Shown here: positions 7,300 through 15,645 of the stretch, piece by piece | How the letters are laid out: every line of letters begins with the position of its first letter | Position numbering within the stretch: the first letter of the stretch is position 1 | NCBI GenBank assembly: GCA_050248995.1 | Contig: JBFWRI010000024.1 | Coordinates: 1-25,796 of the forward strand | DNA: 25,796 nucleotides | Source: JBFWRI01 sp050248995 | GTDB taxonomy: Bacteria > Pseudomonadota > Alphaproteobacteria > JAIXQD01 | Direction: 5' to 3' | Notes under the pieces: generated by a model | The model's input: the letters and a program-made list of their open reading frames with translations, nothing else | Databases searched by the model: none | Told to the model about the DNA's origin: nothing | Made by a program: the position numbers and the translations under genes

Positions 7300-8402
7300 G
7301 ATTCCACCGTGATGTCGGTCCACAGCTCGGCTTCATCCGGCTCTGGACTTTGTTGCGCGAATTCCGCGCTGTCGTTCACAATTTCCTTGATCTCTTTTTC
7401 AACCGCCTTGAACGCATCTTCGCCCAGCACATTGTTGGCCAGCATATAGGCTTTCAGGGTGTCGATCGGATCGTGCTCGTTCTTCACCGCATCCACTTCT
7501 TCCTTGGTGCGGTATTTTGCGGGGTCGCTCATGCTGTGACCACGGTAACGATAGGTTTCGAATTCCAGCAGCATAGGCCCGTTGCCGCCACGCACATAAT
7601 CAATCGCTTCCTGTGCGGCGGCATACACCGTCAGCACATCCTGCCCGTCAACCTTGCGACCGGGAATGCCATAGGCTTCGCCGCGCTTATGCAGCTCGCC
7701 GGCAGCATGCCGCGCGCATGATGTACCCATGCCGTACTTGTTGTTTTCAATCACGAACAGGATCGGCAGCTTCCACAGCGCCGCCATATTGAAGCATTCG
7801 TAAACCTGTCCTTGGTTGGCCGCGCCATCGCCAAAGTATGTGACGTTGATGCCGCCGTCTTCCTTGTACTTATGGGCGAATGCAAGGCCGGTACCAATCG
7901 GCACCTGTGCACCCACGATGCCGTGACCGCCGAAGAAGCCCTTCTCGCGGCTAAACATGTGCATGCTGCCGCCCTTGCCGCGCGAATATCCACCTTCGCG
8001 GCCGGTCAGTTCGGCCATCACGCCCCGTGCATCCATATCCAGCGCCAGCATGTGGCCGTGATCGCGGTACGACGTAACAACCGTATCCTGCGGCAGCTGG
8101 TTTGCGGTAATGCCGGTAACAACCGCTTCCTGCCCGATGTACAGGTGGCAGAAACCACCGATCAGGCCCATGCCGTAAAGCTGGCCAGCTTTTTCTTCAA
8201 AGCGGCGGATCAGCAGCATGTCGCGGTAGAATTTCTTCAGCAGTTCAGGCGGCAAATTGGTGCCGCTTTTCTTGCCGGCGGATGCAGGCTCTGCAACCTT
8301 CGGCGCACTTGGCTTTGCAGCAGGCGCGGGTGTGCTGGCGCTGCTTTTTCCCACCGTTAATGGCGGTAAACCGGTTGGCAGGTCGTCACGCGTGGCGGCC
8401 AC
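7296..8402 (-). CDS. pdhA: Pyruvate dehydrogenase E1 alpha subunit
   Basis: E1 alpha binds thiamine diphosphate. The cofactor motif runs from GDG (191-193) to NN (220-221). The family's loop RYRGHSMSDP (285-294) is intact; this is the loop phosphorylated in mitochondria. The first 48 residues are a Pro/Ala/Lys-rich tail (PAPAAKPSAPKVAEPASAGK) not seen in short E1 alphas; such tails can help bind E2, but that is inference here. The start is GTG at 8402, well supported by AAGGAG five bases upstream. It is the first gene of the pdhABC-lpdA group, after a 148-base gap below ftsB in which I found no convincing promoter or terminator. Confidence 0.97.
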   Translation of the reverse strand: MAATRDDLPTGLPPLTVGKSSASTPAPAAKPSAPKVAEPASAGKKSGTNLPPELLKKFYRDMLLIRRFEEKAGQLYGMGLIGGFCHLYIGQEAVVTGITANQLPQDTVVTSYRDHGHMLALDMDARGVMAELTGREGGYSRGKGGSMHMFSREKGFFGGHGIVGAQVPIGTGLAFAHKYKEDGGINVTYFGDGAANQGQVYECFNMAALWKLPILFVIENNKYGMGTSCARHAAGELHKRGEAYGIPGRKVDGQDVLTVYAAAQEAIDYVRGGNGPMLLEFETYRYRGHSMSDPAKYRTKEEVDAVKNEHDPIDTLKAYMLANNVLGEDAFKAVEKEIKEIVNDSAEFAQQSPEPDEAELWTDITVES

Positions 8403-8550
8403 TTTTACTCCTTATCCTTGCGGGAAAACTTGATCTGGCGATTCTGGTTAAGAAATTAGCGATGACAGGTTAACCCAGCAAGCTATATCCATGCTGCAAC
8501 GCAATATGCACAAGCAATCCTTAGTATTGTTGCTAATATGAAACTACAGC

Positions 8551-8853
8551 TTAGGGCGTCAGAATAACTTTCTCGCCATCTTTGCCGTAGCCCAGTTGCT
8601 TGCGGGCTTCTTCGTCCAGCATGTCAGGGTCGATCGATTCAGGCCGCAAACCCTGCGTACGCTTTTCCAACGCTTCGCGCTCGGCATGCAGTTTGTCCAG
8701 TTCTTCCTGCTTGGCTTGAACATCCTTGGCCAGTACCTGTTCGCGGCGCAGTCCCTGCGTGCCATACACGGCATGATAGGTGAAATACAACCCCAGCAGG
8801 GCGGCAACGCCAAGACCCAGAAAGCGCAGCCAGCGGTTGGGCGAACGCCTCAT
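8551..8853 (-). CDS. ftsB: Septum formation initiator FtsB/DivIC family
   Basis: FtsB is a small bitopic protein of the divisome that forms a complex with FtsL and FtsQ. The 100-residue product has a short basic cytoplasmic start (MRRSPNRW), one membrane segment (about residues 10-28, FLGLGVAALLGLYFTYHAVYG), a periplasmic coiled coil (about 35-66, QVLAKDVQAKQEELDKLHAE), and a C-terminal DPDMLDEEARKQLGYGKDGE motif typical of the family. I chose the ATG at 8853, which overlaps the eno stop as ATGA. A GTG four codons upstream is also possible. The pairing of ftsB with eno is a common arrangement in proteobacteria. Confidence 0.92.
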   Translation of the reverse strand: MRRSPNRWLRFLGLGVAALLGLYFTYHAVYGTQGLRREQVLAKDVQAKQEELDKLHAEREALEKRTQGLRPESIDPDMLDEEARKQLGYGKDGEKVILTP

Positions 8854-10118
8854 GTCTTGCGCCACTTCAGCGGGCTTTTGAACACCGCCGCCGGCCCCAG
8901 TGTTTCTTCAATACGCAGCAGCTGGTTATATTTTGCTGTGCGGTCGGTGCGGCTTAAACTGCCGGTCTTGATCTGCCCTGCGTTTGTCGCAACAGCAATG
9001 TCAGCAATGCTGGTGTCTTCCGTTTCACCGCTGCGATGTGACAGCACAACGCCATAATTATTCTTTTGCGCCAAGGAAATGGCTTCCAGCGTCTCAGTCA
9101 GCGTACCGATCTGGTTGGGTTTGATAAGAATGGCATTGGCCGACCCCTCATCAATGCCCTGCTGCAGGCGCGCAGTATTGGTAACAAAAAGGTCATCGCC
9201 CACCAGTTGCAGGCGGTCGCCCAGCGCGGCGGTCAGTTCGCGCCAGCCGTCCCAGTCGTCTTCGGCCATGCCGTCTTCAATCGATACCAGCGGGTAATCG
9301 TTGGCCAGCGACGCATAAAAATCCACCAGTTCATCGCTGCTGAAATCCTCGCCGTCGATTGTATAGCGGCCGTTGCGATAAACTTCGCTGGCGGCGACGT
9401 CCAGCGCAACCGCCACATCCTCACCGGGAATATAGCCTGCCTGCCGTATGGCCAGCATAATGCCGTCCAGTGCCGTGCGCGTTTTATCGATCATCGGCGC
9501 AAAGCCGCCCTCGTCACCCACGGCGATGCTCATGCCATTCTGCTTCAGGCCCGCTTTCAGCGCCTGGAATACCTCAACACCACAACGCAAGGCTTCGCTG
9601 AAACGCGTGGCACCCACAGGCGCGATCATGAATTCCTGAATGGCCAAACCATTGTTGGCGTGGGCCCCGCCGTTGATGATGTTCATGAGTGGCAACGGCA
9701 TGCGCGTGGCGGCCGCGCCGCCCAGCGAGGCAAAGAACGGCTGGCCACGCTGCGCTGCTGTGGCTTTGGCAAACGCAAGGCTGACGGCCAGCACAGCATT
9801 GGCGCCAAGGCGTGATTTGTTTTCGGTACCATCCAGCGCGACCAAGGCTTCATCCAGCTGGGTCTGCGAACCGAAGTCGTTGGCCAATAACGGCTGAATC
9901 TCCTGCACAAGCTCAGCGCAGACCTTGCGCACGCCTTTCCCGCCAAATCGTGTTTTCTCGCCGTCGCGCTTTTCAATCGCCTCATGCGCGCCGGTTGAAG
10001 CGCCACTGGGAACAGCCGCGCGACCAAACGCACCGCCTTCCAGCCAGCAATCTACTTCCACCGTGGGCGTGCCACGGCTATCCAGAATTTCGCGGGCGGC
10101 GATACGTGCTATTTTCAT
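8850..10118 (-). CDS. eno: Enolase
   Basis: Enolase converts 2-phosphoglycerate to phosphoenolpyruvate. The 422-residue sequence has the standard landmarks: EILDSRGTPTVEVD at the start, PSGASTGAHEA, LMNIINGGAHANN, GDEGGFAP, the metal ligands in ALDVAASEVY, SIEDGMAEDDWDGW and VGDDLFVTN, and the C-terminal SHRSGETEDTSIADIAV. The ATG at 10118 lies five bases after the preceding stop; a TTG at 10127 that overlaps that stop would add three residues. The ribosome site is weak, so coupling to the upstream gene is likely. Its stop overlaps ftsB. Confidence 0.97.
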   Translation of the reverse strand: MKIARIAAREILDSRGTPTVEVDCWLEGGAFGRAAVPSGASTGAHEAIEKRDGEKTRFGGKGVRKVCAELVQEIQPLLANDFGSQTQLDEALVALDGTENKSRLGANAVLAVSLAFAKATAAQRGQPFFASLGGAAATRMPLPLMNIINGGAHANNGLAIQEFMIAPVGATRFSEALRCGVEVFQALKAGLKQNGMSIAVGDEGGFAPMIDKTRTALDGIMLAIRQAGYIPGEDVAVALDVAASEVYRNGRYTIDGEDFSSDELVDFYASLANDYPLVSIEDGMAEDDWDGWRELTAALGDRLQLVGDDLFVTNTARLQQGIDEGSANAILIKPNQIGTLTETLEAISLAQKNNYGVVLSHRSGETEDTSIADIAVATNAGQIKTGSLSRTDRTAKYNQLLRIEETLGPAAVFKSPLKWRKT

Positions 10119-10123
10119 ATGAC

Positions 10124-10720
10124 TCAATACAGTTGTTGCAGAGCGATATTGTATTTTGCTTCGTTAATTCTGTATCCCCCATTTATGGGGTCCGAAACAT
10201 AAATTTTGTACCAGTGCTGCAAAGGCTGTGTGTACCAGAATTCAATGGCCGCCGGATTTTGCGTCCGTTCAAAAAACTGCGGCGCGGTTTCTTGCAATTC
10301 AGCAAACGACATGGGCGCATCCGCCCCATCATACAGCGCCACTTCGCCAAAGCTGTACCATTGGCCTACGATTCCGACGTTCAGTTTCTCGCATTCCGCT
10401 TCAAACAGACGATGGCCTTCCAGACAATCGTGCAGCAGCTCTATAAACACTTCGGGCGTACGAATATCGGCGGTGGCGGCAACAAGGCGGCGAAGACAGG
10501 CAACCTGCAACGGCTTTTCAAGTTGCGTAATACGCACGCCATACATAAATGCGGGTTGGCCATCAATGGCGAATACAGCCTCAAAGGCAACGTTCTGCGG
10601 CTGCGCCTCAACCCACGTTTCAACGGCAGGAATATCCGGCACCGTGGCAGCGCTTATAACAAGCGCCCTTTCCCATTCAGCATTGGCTGCGAACTGCCAT
10701 GCATGAAAAGTAACCGACAT
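10124..10720 (-). CDS. Hypothetical protein, 198 residues, between kdsA and eno
   Basis: I do not recognise the family. The protein is soluble and acidic, rich in aromatic residues (YDGADAPMSFAELQETAPQF; EFWYTQPLQHWYKIYVSD), and starts MSVTFHAWQFAANAEWERAL. No signal peptide or membrane segment. The middle (LRRLVAATADIRTPEVFIELLHDCLEGH) looks helical. The ATG shares one base with the kdsA stop (TAATG) and the stop lies five bases before eno, so it is locked into the operon on both sides. Codon use resembles its neighbours. Its coupling to kdsA suggests a shared expression need rather than a known function. Confidence 0.8.
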   Translation of the reverse strand: MSVTFHAWQFAANAEWERALVISAATVPDIPAVETWVEAQPQNVAFEAVFAIDGQPAFMYGVRITQLEKPLQVACLRRLVAATADIRTPEVFIELLHDCLEGHRLFEAECEKLNVGIVGQWYSFGEVALYDGADAPMSFAELQETAPQFFERTQNPAAIEFWYTQPLQHWYKIYVSDPINGGYRINEAKYNIALQQLY

Positions 10721-11559
10721 TACGCCGCTAGATTAACCGGGTTTGCCTTGGCGAAGTCGTCGATCTGCTTCAGCACGCGCAGAACACCCTCAAGGTTTTC
10801 AATCTTGATCATGTTCGGGCCGTCGCTGGGAGCACGATCCGGATCCTGGTGCGTTTCAATGAAGATACCACCAACGCCGACAGCACATGCGGCACGGGCC
10901 AGAACCGGCGCGAATTCGCGCTGGCCGCCCGATGTTGTGCCCTGCCCGCCGGGTTGCTGCACACTGTGCGTCGCATCGAACACAACCGGGTAACCCGTTT
11001 GCGCCATGATCGGCAGCGCACGCATGTCTGAAACCAGTGTGTTGTAACCAAACGAAGCGCCGCGCTCGCACAGCAGGATATTTTCGTTACCCGTGCTGGC
11101 GATTTTTTGCGCTACGTTCTTCATGTCCCACGGCGCAAGAAACTGGCCCTTCTTCACGTTGATGGCCTTGCCGGTCTTGCCTGCGGCCAGCAGCAAATCC
11201 GTCTGGCGGCACAGGAAGGCCGGGATCTGCAGCACATCCACAGCCTTGCCGGCAATCACAGCCTGTTCGGCATCATGGATATCGGTCAGCACCGGGCAGC
11301 TGAACTGCGCCCGCACATCTGAAAGAATTTGCAGGCCCTCATCAATACCAATCCCGCGCTGCGTCGAAACGCTACTGCGGTTTGCCTTGTCATAACTGCT
11401 CTTGTAGATGAACGGAATCTTCAGCTTGTCACAGATCGTCTTGATCTTCTCGGCCATCATGAAGGCATGGTCACGACTTTCGATCTGGCACGGGCCGGCG
11501 ATCAATACAAAGGGTTTGTCATTGGCGAACGTTACATCGCCGACGGTTACAGCTTTCAT
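10720..11559 (-). CDS. kdsA: 3-deoxy-8-phosphooctulonate synthase (KDO-8-P synthase)
   Basis: KdsA condenses phosphoenolpyruvate with arabinose 5-phosphate to give KDO-8-phosphate, a precursor of the lipopolysaccharide core; this marks the organism as Gram-negative. The 279-residue protein has LIAGPCQIESRD, KSSYDKANRSS, and DATHSVQQPGG. Cys24 in AGPC, together with the His in DATHS, the Glu in FIETH and the Asp in APSDGPNM, is the ligand set of the metal-dependent class; the E. coli-type enzyme has Asn in place of that Cys. The ATG at 11559 has a GGGAG ribosome site eight bases upstream. A TTG just before it is a less likely start. PyrG upstream makes CTP, needed to activate KDO. Confidence 0.97.
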   Translation of the reverse strand: MKAVTVGDVTFANDKPFVLIAGPCQIESRDHAFMMAEKIKTICDKLKIPFIYKSSYDKANRSSVSTQRGIGIDEGLQILSDVRAQFSCPVLTDIHDAEQAVIAGKAVDVLQIPAFLCRQTDLLLAAGKTGKAINVKKGQFLAPWDMKNVAQKIASTGNENILLCERGASFGYNTLVSDMRALPIMAQTGYPVVFDATHSVQQPGGQGTTSGGQREFAPVLARAACAVGVGGIFIETHQDPDRAPSDGPNMIKIENLEGVLRVLKQIDDFAKANPVNLAA

Positions 11560-11562
11560 CAA

Positions 11563-12348
11563 TTATTCTCCCATGGCCTCGTAAAGTTGATACAGCATAA
11601 TAGCGGTGGCAACCGCTACGTTCAAGCTTTCCGCCGTGCCCCGCATAGGCAGTTTTACCTTGTGGGAAGCAGCATTTACAAACGAATCGGGCAGGCCCTT
11701 CTGTTCGTTCCCCATCATCAGCAGCAGGGGCGCCTTGTACTTCGGCTTGCGGTAATCAACGCTGCCTTGCAGCGTGGTGGCGACGGTTTCACCCTTCCAG
11801 CCCTTCTGCCATTTCAGGAATTCGTCGGCGCTGCATTTCACTAGCGGTACGGCGAACACGCTGCCCATGGTGGCACGCACGGCTTCGGTTGAATATGGAT
11901 CGCACGTATCGCCGACCAGAATAATACCACTGGCGCCAACGGCATCGCAGGTGCGCATGATGGTGCCAAGGTTGCCGGGGTCCTTGATGTTATCCAGCAC
12001 AACCCACACACCTTTAGCTTTTACATCGCTTAGCTTTAACCAGCGCTGGCCATAAACAGCCAGCACCGTTTGCGGATTATCACGCGAAGAAATTTTACCC
12101 AGAATAGCGAACGTTGTTTCCACTACGTTGCGCCCATCCATCTTGTTCAAAATCTTTTTCAGCAAAGCGTGTGGCGTTTTTTCGGCTGCATAAAGCACCA
12201 TGTCGGGCAACACACCGGCTTCGAAGGCCATGCCGATGGCCTGCAGGCCTTCCACCAGAAAACTTTTGGTCTTTGTACGTTCCTTGCGGTCGTGCAGCGC
12301 TTTCACGGCTTTCACGATGGGATTTGAAAAGCTGGTTACGGTTTTCAT
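11563..12348 (-). CDS. SpoU/TrmH-family RNA 2'-O-methyltransferase
   Basis: A 261-residue RNA ribose methyltransferase of the knotted SPOUT class. The N-terminal 100 residues form the substrate-binding domain of the RlmB/TsnR type (FLVEGLQAIGMAFEAG). The catalytic part has all three family motifs: LDNIKDPGNLGTIMRTCDA, LLLMMGNEQKGLPDS and LPMRGTAESLNVAVATAIMLYQ, which form the SAM-binding knot. The exact target nucleotide, in rRNA or tRNA, cannot be told from sequence. GAGGG lies just before the ATG at 12348, and the gene begins four bases after the preceding methyltransferase. Two RNA methyltransferases in a row are placed between pyrG and kdsA. Confidence 0.92.
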   Translation of the reverse strand: MKTVTSFSNPIVKAVKALHDRKERTKTKSFLVEGLQAIGMAFEAGVLPDMVLYAAEKTPHALLKKILNKMDGRNVVETTFAILGKISSRDNPQTVLAVYGQRWLKLSDVKAKGVWVVLDNIKDPGNLGTIMRTCDAVGASGIILVGDTCDPYSTEAVRATMGSVFAVPLVKCSADEFLKWQKGWKGETVATTLQGSVDYRKPKYKAPLLLMMGNEQKGLPDSFVNAASHKVKLPMRGTAESLNVAVATAIMLYQLYEAMGE

Positions 12349-12352
12349 GCCC

Positions 12353-13279
12353 TCATTCCCTTGCCCACTTCGCGTACATGTTCAGTGACAGGCAGCGTCC
12401 GGCTTTGTCGGGCAGCGCACATTCGCCGTATGAAACCGTGCCGCCACGCCCGCCAAGGTGCGAGGCCAGCAGTTCGGCCAGCGAACGCGGGCTTAAACGC
12501 GCGCTGTAGCCGGTGATAATGAAGAACTTTGCGTTATCCGACAGCACTGCCGCTGCATCACGCATCAAATCCGGCATGTGATCGAAGAATTCCCACACTT
12601 CACCATCGGGGCCACGGCCGAATTTGGGCGGGTCCAGCACGATGCCATCGTATTTCTTGTCGCGGCGGCCTTCACGCGCCACAAAGGCGCGCGCGTCTTC
12701 GCAAATCCAGCGCACAGTATCGATGCCGGCCAGCTGGGCATTCTCCTTGCCCCATTCGATCGCCTTCTTGCTGGCGTCAACGTGCGTCACGTCAGCGCCC
12801 GCCTGCGCCGCCAGCAACGACAGCAAACCGGTATAGGCAAACGCATTCAGCATCTTGAATCCGGGCGTGATAGTGGCGACAATCTCATCCCACTGCGCGG
12901 CTTGTTCAGGGAAGAAGCCGATGTGGCGGTTATTCATCAGCCGCGCATAAAACGGCAGCTTGCGGTAATTCAGTTCCCACGCTGTCGGGATTTTGCCCTT
13001 GATGATCCACTGCCCCGCTTCGCCTTCTTCGTCTTTGGCAGCAAAGCGCGCGTCAGCCTTTGTCCACTGGTGCGCATCGGCCTTCGGCCATAGGCATTGC
13101 GGTTCGGGGCGGTCAAACAAATACGGGCCCACCTGTTCCAGCTTGCGGCCTTCGCCGGAATCGATCAGGCGATAGGACTCATTACCACCTTGCCACGCGT
13201 CGCTGACCAGCAGCGTTGGCGTGCTGGCGATATCAGGCAGCCTGGCTACCGTTGCGGGTGGTGTTGCTGTTTGTTCCAT
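12353..13279 (-). CDS. Class I SAM-dependent rRNA methyltransferase, RlmI/RlmK-like
   Basis: A 308-residue Rossmann-fold methyltransferase. Motif I is MLNAFAYTGLLSLLAAQAGA, the acidic SAM-ribose residue is in VTHVDASKKAIEW, and motif IV is DPPKFGRGPDGEVW, a DPPK(F/Y)G signature found in RlmI-like 23S rRNA cytosine-C5 methyltransferases. RHIGFFPEQAAQWDEI precedes motif I as in that family. The first 80 residues lack an obvious PUA domain. I chose ATG 13279; it overlaps the pyrG end by 47 bases, and there is no in-frame start further in. The longer alternative at 13324 overlaps even more. The exact target base is unknown. Confidence 0.88.
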   Translation of the reverse strand: MEQTATPPATVARLPDIASTPTLLVSDAWQGGNESYRLIDSGEGRKLEQVGPYLFDRPEPQCLWPKADAHQWTKADARFAAKDEEGEAGQWIIKGKIPTAWELNYRKLPFYARLMNNRHIGFFPEQAAQWDEIVATITPGFKMLNAFAYTGLLSLLAAQAGADVTHVDASKKAIEWGKENAQLAGIDTVRWICEDARAFVAREGRRDKKYDGIVLDPPKFGRGPDGEVWEFFDHMPDLMRDAAAVLSDNAKFFIITGYSARLSPRSLAELLASHLGGRGGTVSYGECALPDKAGRCLSLNMYAKWARE

Positions 13280-14972
13280 TGTCGCCCGCATGATAGCGCT
13301 TTGCGGCGGCGATGTAAGATACAAACAGCGGATGCGGGCTTAGGGGCCGTGACTTTAACTCGGGGTGGAATTGCACGCCGATGAAGAACGGGTGGGCCGT
13401 GTACTCCATGATCTCGGGCAAGGTGCCGTCGGGCGATGTGCCTGACATCACCAACCCGGCCTTGGCCAGCTGATCGCGGTAATTGATATTCACTTCGTAC
13501 CGGTGACGGTGACGCTCAACAATGCTCTCCGTACCATAAGCCTCGGCCGCACGGCTGCCGCGCAACAGGTTGCACGGGTAATTGCCAAGCCGCATGGTGC
13601 CGCCGATATCATCGCTGGCGGCGCGTGTCACGGTTTCGTTGTTCTGCATCCATTCCGTCATCAGGCCGACAATCGGCGTGCCGCCCGGTCCGAATTCCGA
13701 CGATGTCGCATCGGCAATGCCGGCAAGGTTGCGTGCGCATTCCAGCACCGCCATCTGCAGGCCGAAGCATATGCCCAAGTATGGCACCTTATTCTCGCGC
13801 GCATAACGCGCGGCGGCGATTTTGCCTTCCGTGCCGCGCTCGCCAAAACCGCCGGGCACCAGAATGGCGTCGCAGCCCTTGAAAACATCCTGCGCGTTCG
13901 TGGCGGTAACGTCATCGCCCTCGATCCAGCGGATGTTCACCTTGGTCTGCTGCGTAATGCCGCCGTGATACAGCGCTTCCAGCAGTGATTTATAACTGTC
14001 GCGCACGCTATTATATTTGCCTACCAGGCCGATGGTTATATCGCCTTGCAGGCTGCGCTGCTTTTGCACGAATTCGCGCCACGGCGTCAGGTTCGGTTGT
14101 GATTTTGTCGACAATCCGAAATGCCCAAGGATTTCCTTATCGACTTCCAGTGCCGCGTAATCCAGCGGCACGGCATAAATGGTGTCGACGTCCAGCGCCG
14201 GTATCACGCGCGTCACCGGCAGGTTGCAATACTGCGCAATTTTCTGCCGTTCGCTGTCGCTGATGGGCCTGTCCGCGCGACACAATAACAAGTCGGGCTG
14301 GATGCCGTAGCTTTGCAAGGTGCGCACACTGTGTTGCGTGGGCTTGGTTTTCAACTCGCCTGCGGCCGAGATATACGGCAGCAATGTTAAATGCACGAAC
14401 ATGCAGCGCGGCGCTTCATGGCGGCCGCTTAGCTCCATCCCCATCTGACGGATGGCTTCCAGGAACGCTGGCCCTTCGATATCGCCCACGGTGCCGCCGA
14501 TTTCGATAACCACGAAATCCTCGCCGCTTAAATCGCCCTGAATCGCTTCTTTAATCGCGTCGGTTACATGCGGGATAACCTGCACATCGCGGCCGTCGTA
14601 ATCGCCGCGGCGTTCCTTGCGCAAAACGGTCTGGTACACCTGCCCCGATGTTACAGCATCGCTTTTGCGCGCCGTAACACCGGTAAAACGCTCGTAATGG
14701 CCCAGATCAAGGTCTGACTCGCCGCCGTCGTCGGTGACAAACACTTCACCATGGCGATACGGGCTAAGCGTACCCGCATCAATATTCAGGTACGGGTCGA
14801 ACTTGCGGCAGCGCACCTTGAAACCGTGCGCCTGCAATACAACAGCGATGGATGCGGCCGCCACGCCCTTCCCCAGCGACGACACAACCCCGCCGGTGAC
14901 GAAGATGTAGCGCGTATTCTTGCTGGCGGCTGTTTTACTGGGTGACTTTGAAAAAGGATTCAGGGCGTGCAT
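13233..14972 (-). CDS. pyrG: CTP synthase
   Basis: PyrG aminates UTP to CTP with glutamine as nitrogen donor. The N-terminal synthase domain starts RYIFVTGGVVSSLGKGVAAA and includes CRKFDPYLNIDAGTLSPY. The C-terminal glutamine amidotransferase domain has the nucleophile Cys in LGICFGLQMAV and the His-Glu of FHPE. Relative to the usual start, this protein has about 19 extra N-terminal residues (MHALNPFSKSPSKTAASKN) with no Met nearer the conserved start, so the extension seems real. The ribosome site is weak. Two direct repeats lie 18-55 bases upstream and may be an operator. At 579 residues it is slightly long because of both tails. Confidence 0.96.
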   Translation of the reverse strand: MHALNPFSKSPSKTAASKNTRYIFVTGGVVSSLGKGVAAASIAVVLQAHGFKVRCRKFDPYLNIDAGTLSPYRHGEVFVTDDGGESDLDLGHYERFTGVTARKSDAVTSGQVYQTVLRKERRGDYDGRDVQVIPHVTDAIKEAIQGDLSGEDFVVIEIGGTVGDIEGPAFLEAIRQMGMELSGRHEAPRCMFVHLTLLPYISAAGELKTKPTQHSVRTLQSYGIQPDLLLCRADRPISDSERQKIAQYCNLPVTRVIPALDVDTIYAVPLDYAALEVDKEILGHFGLSTKSQPNLTPWREFVQKQRSLQGDITIGLVGKYNSVRDSYKSLLEALYHGGITQQTKVNIRWIEGDDVTATNAQDVFKGCDAILVPGGFGERGTEGKIAAARYARENKVPYLGICFGLQMAVLECARNLAGIADATSSEFGPGGTPIVGLMTEWMQNNETVTRAASDDIGGTMRLGNYPCNLLRGSRAAEAYGTESIVERHRHRYEVNINYRDQLAKAGLVMSGTSPDGTLPEIMEYTAHPFFIGVQFHPELKSRPLSPHPLFVSYIAAAKRYHAGDNGTNSNTTRNGSQAA

Positions 14973-14989
14973 TTACATACGCTAGGCCC

Positions 14990-15027
14990 GAAAACGTGAA
15001 ACACAAGCCGTAGAAAACGCGTGAAAC
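14990..15027. repeat. Paired direct repeats upstream of pyrG
   Basis: Two near-identical words, GAAAACGTGAAAC (14990-15002) and GAAAACGCGTGAAAC (15013-15027) on the plus strand, start 23 bases apart. They fill most of the 59-base gap between pyrG and the gene upstream, so a role as an operator for pyrG is possible. I did not find a clear -35/-10 pair in the gap, so this is a suggestion from pattern only. Confidence 0.4.
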
Positions 15028-15031
15028 AGCG

Positions 15032-15598
15032 TTAGACATACGCCCGGTTTTCGGCCGTCGCCTGCGCGAACATCGCCTGCATTTCCGATTCAACGCGCCC
15101 CTTGAAAGCCTGCGCTTTGGGCCCGTTTTGCAGGCGCCAGCCGGGGTGTGCGCCCGCATAATGCCAATACGCGCCAAGGTATATCAAACCGCACTTTTTC
15201 AGCAGCGGCACCAACTGGCTTTCCAGCGTCAGATTCGGCTGCGCGCTGCGCGTCGATGAAAACACCAGAGCGAAACGCCGGCCAGCCAGCGATGCTTTCA
15301 GGTTGGGGTCAAGCTGCACAGCGCGCGACACATCCTGCAGCAACTGGAACGCCTGAATGGCCGACAAACCGTCTTCGGCGCCCAGCGCGAATATCGACAA
15401 CATCGATTGCATGGTGCGGCCCAGCACATCCTGCGATGTCCAGTTTCCCATAGAAACGAATTCGGCGTGGTCCGGATGAATGACGGAGAACAAGCCCGAC
15501 AAGATTGTGTTCTGCGCCTCGGGCGCGGCGCCAACGCCGGCAACCGGCCACCAGAAAATGGCAGGTGGCAACAACGTTGGAACAAACGGGTGATTCAT
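15032..15598 (-). CDS. Hypothetical protein, 188 residues, between secG and pyrG
   Basis: I do not recognise this protein. It starts MNHPFVPTLLPPAIFWWPVA, a mildly hydrophobic stretch without the positive charge expected of a signal peptide. The rest looks like a globular alpha/beta protein (GRRFALVFSSTRSAQPNLTL; LVPLLKKCGLIYLGAYWHYA). A segment with alternating helices (TMQSMLSIFALGAEDGLSAI) lies mid-protein. GGGTGG sits directly against the ATG at 15598, too close for an ideal ribosome site, so the start is uncertain. Gaps of 47 bases to secG and 59 bases to pyrG suggest it is part of the same transcript as tpiA-secG. Confidence 0.7.
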   Translation of the reverse strand: MNHPFVPTLLPPAIFWWPVAGVGAAPEAQNTILSGLFSVIHPDHAEFVSMGNWTSQDVLGRTMQSMLSIFALGAEDGLSAIQAFQLLQDVSRAVQLDPNLKASLAGRRFALVFSSTRSAQPNLTLESQLVPLLKKCGLIYLGAYWHYAGAHPGWRLQNGPKAQAFKGRVESEMQAMFAQATAENRAYV

Positions 15599-15645
15599 CC
15601 ACCCAGTGTATCAGTGTTCGCTTTGGCTGCGAGGGGCTATAACCG

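Noticed and set aside
8403..8550. Promoter, CtrA-type site or terminator between ftsB and pdhA
   Set aside because: TTAACC words occur twice, but not with the TTAA-N7-TTAA spacing. The best -35/-10 pair (TTGCTG, TAATTT) matches only 3 of 6 at each box. No stem with a T-run.
9066..9815. 249-codon plus-strand frame over eno
   Set aside because: It is wholly antisense to an intact enolase, and the His/Gln/Arg-rich composition is that of a shadow frame.
9812..10993. 393-codon plus-strand frame over eno, the unknown gene and kdsA
   Set aside because: It runs across three coupled minus-strand genes. Its composition changes along its length with the gene beneath it, as expected for a shadow.
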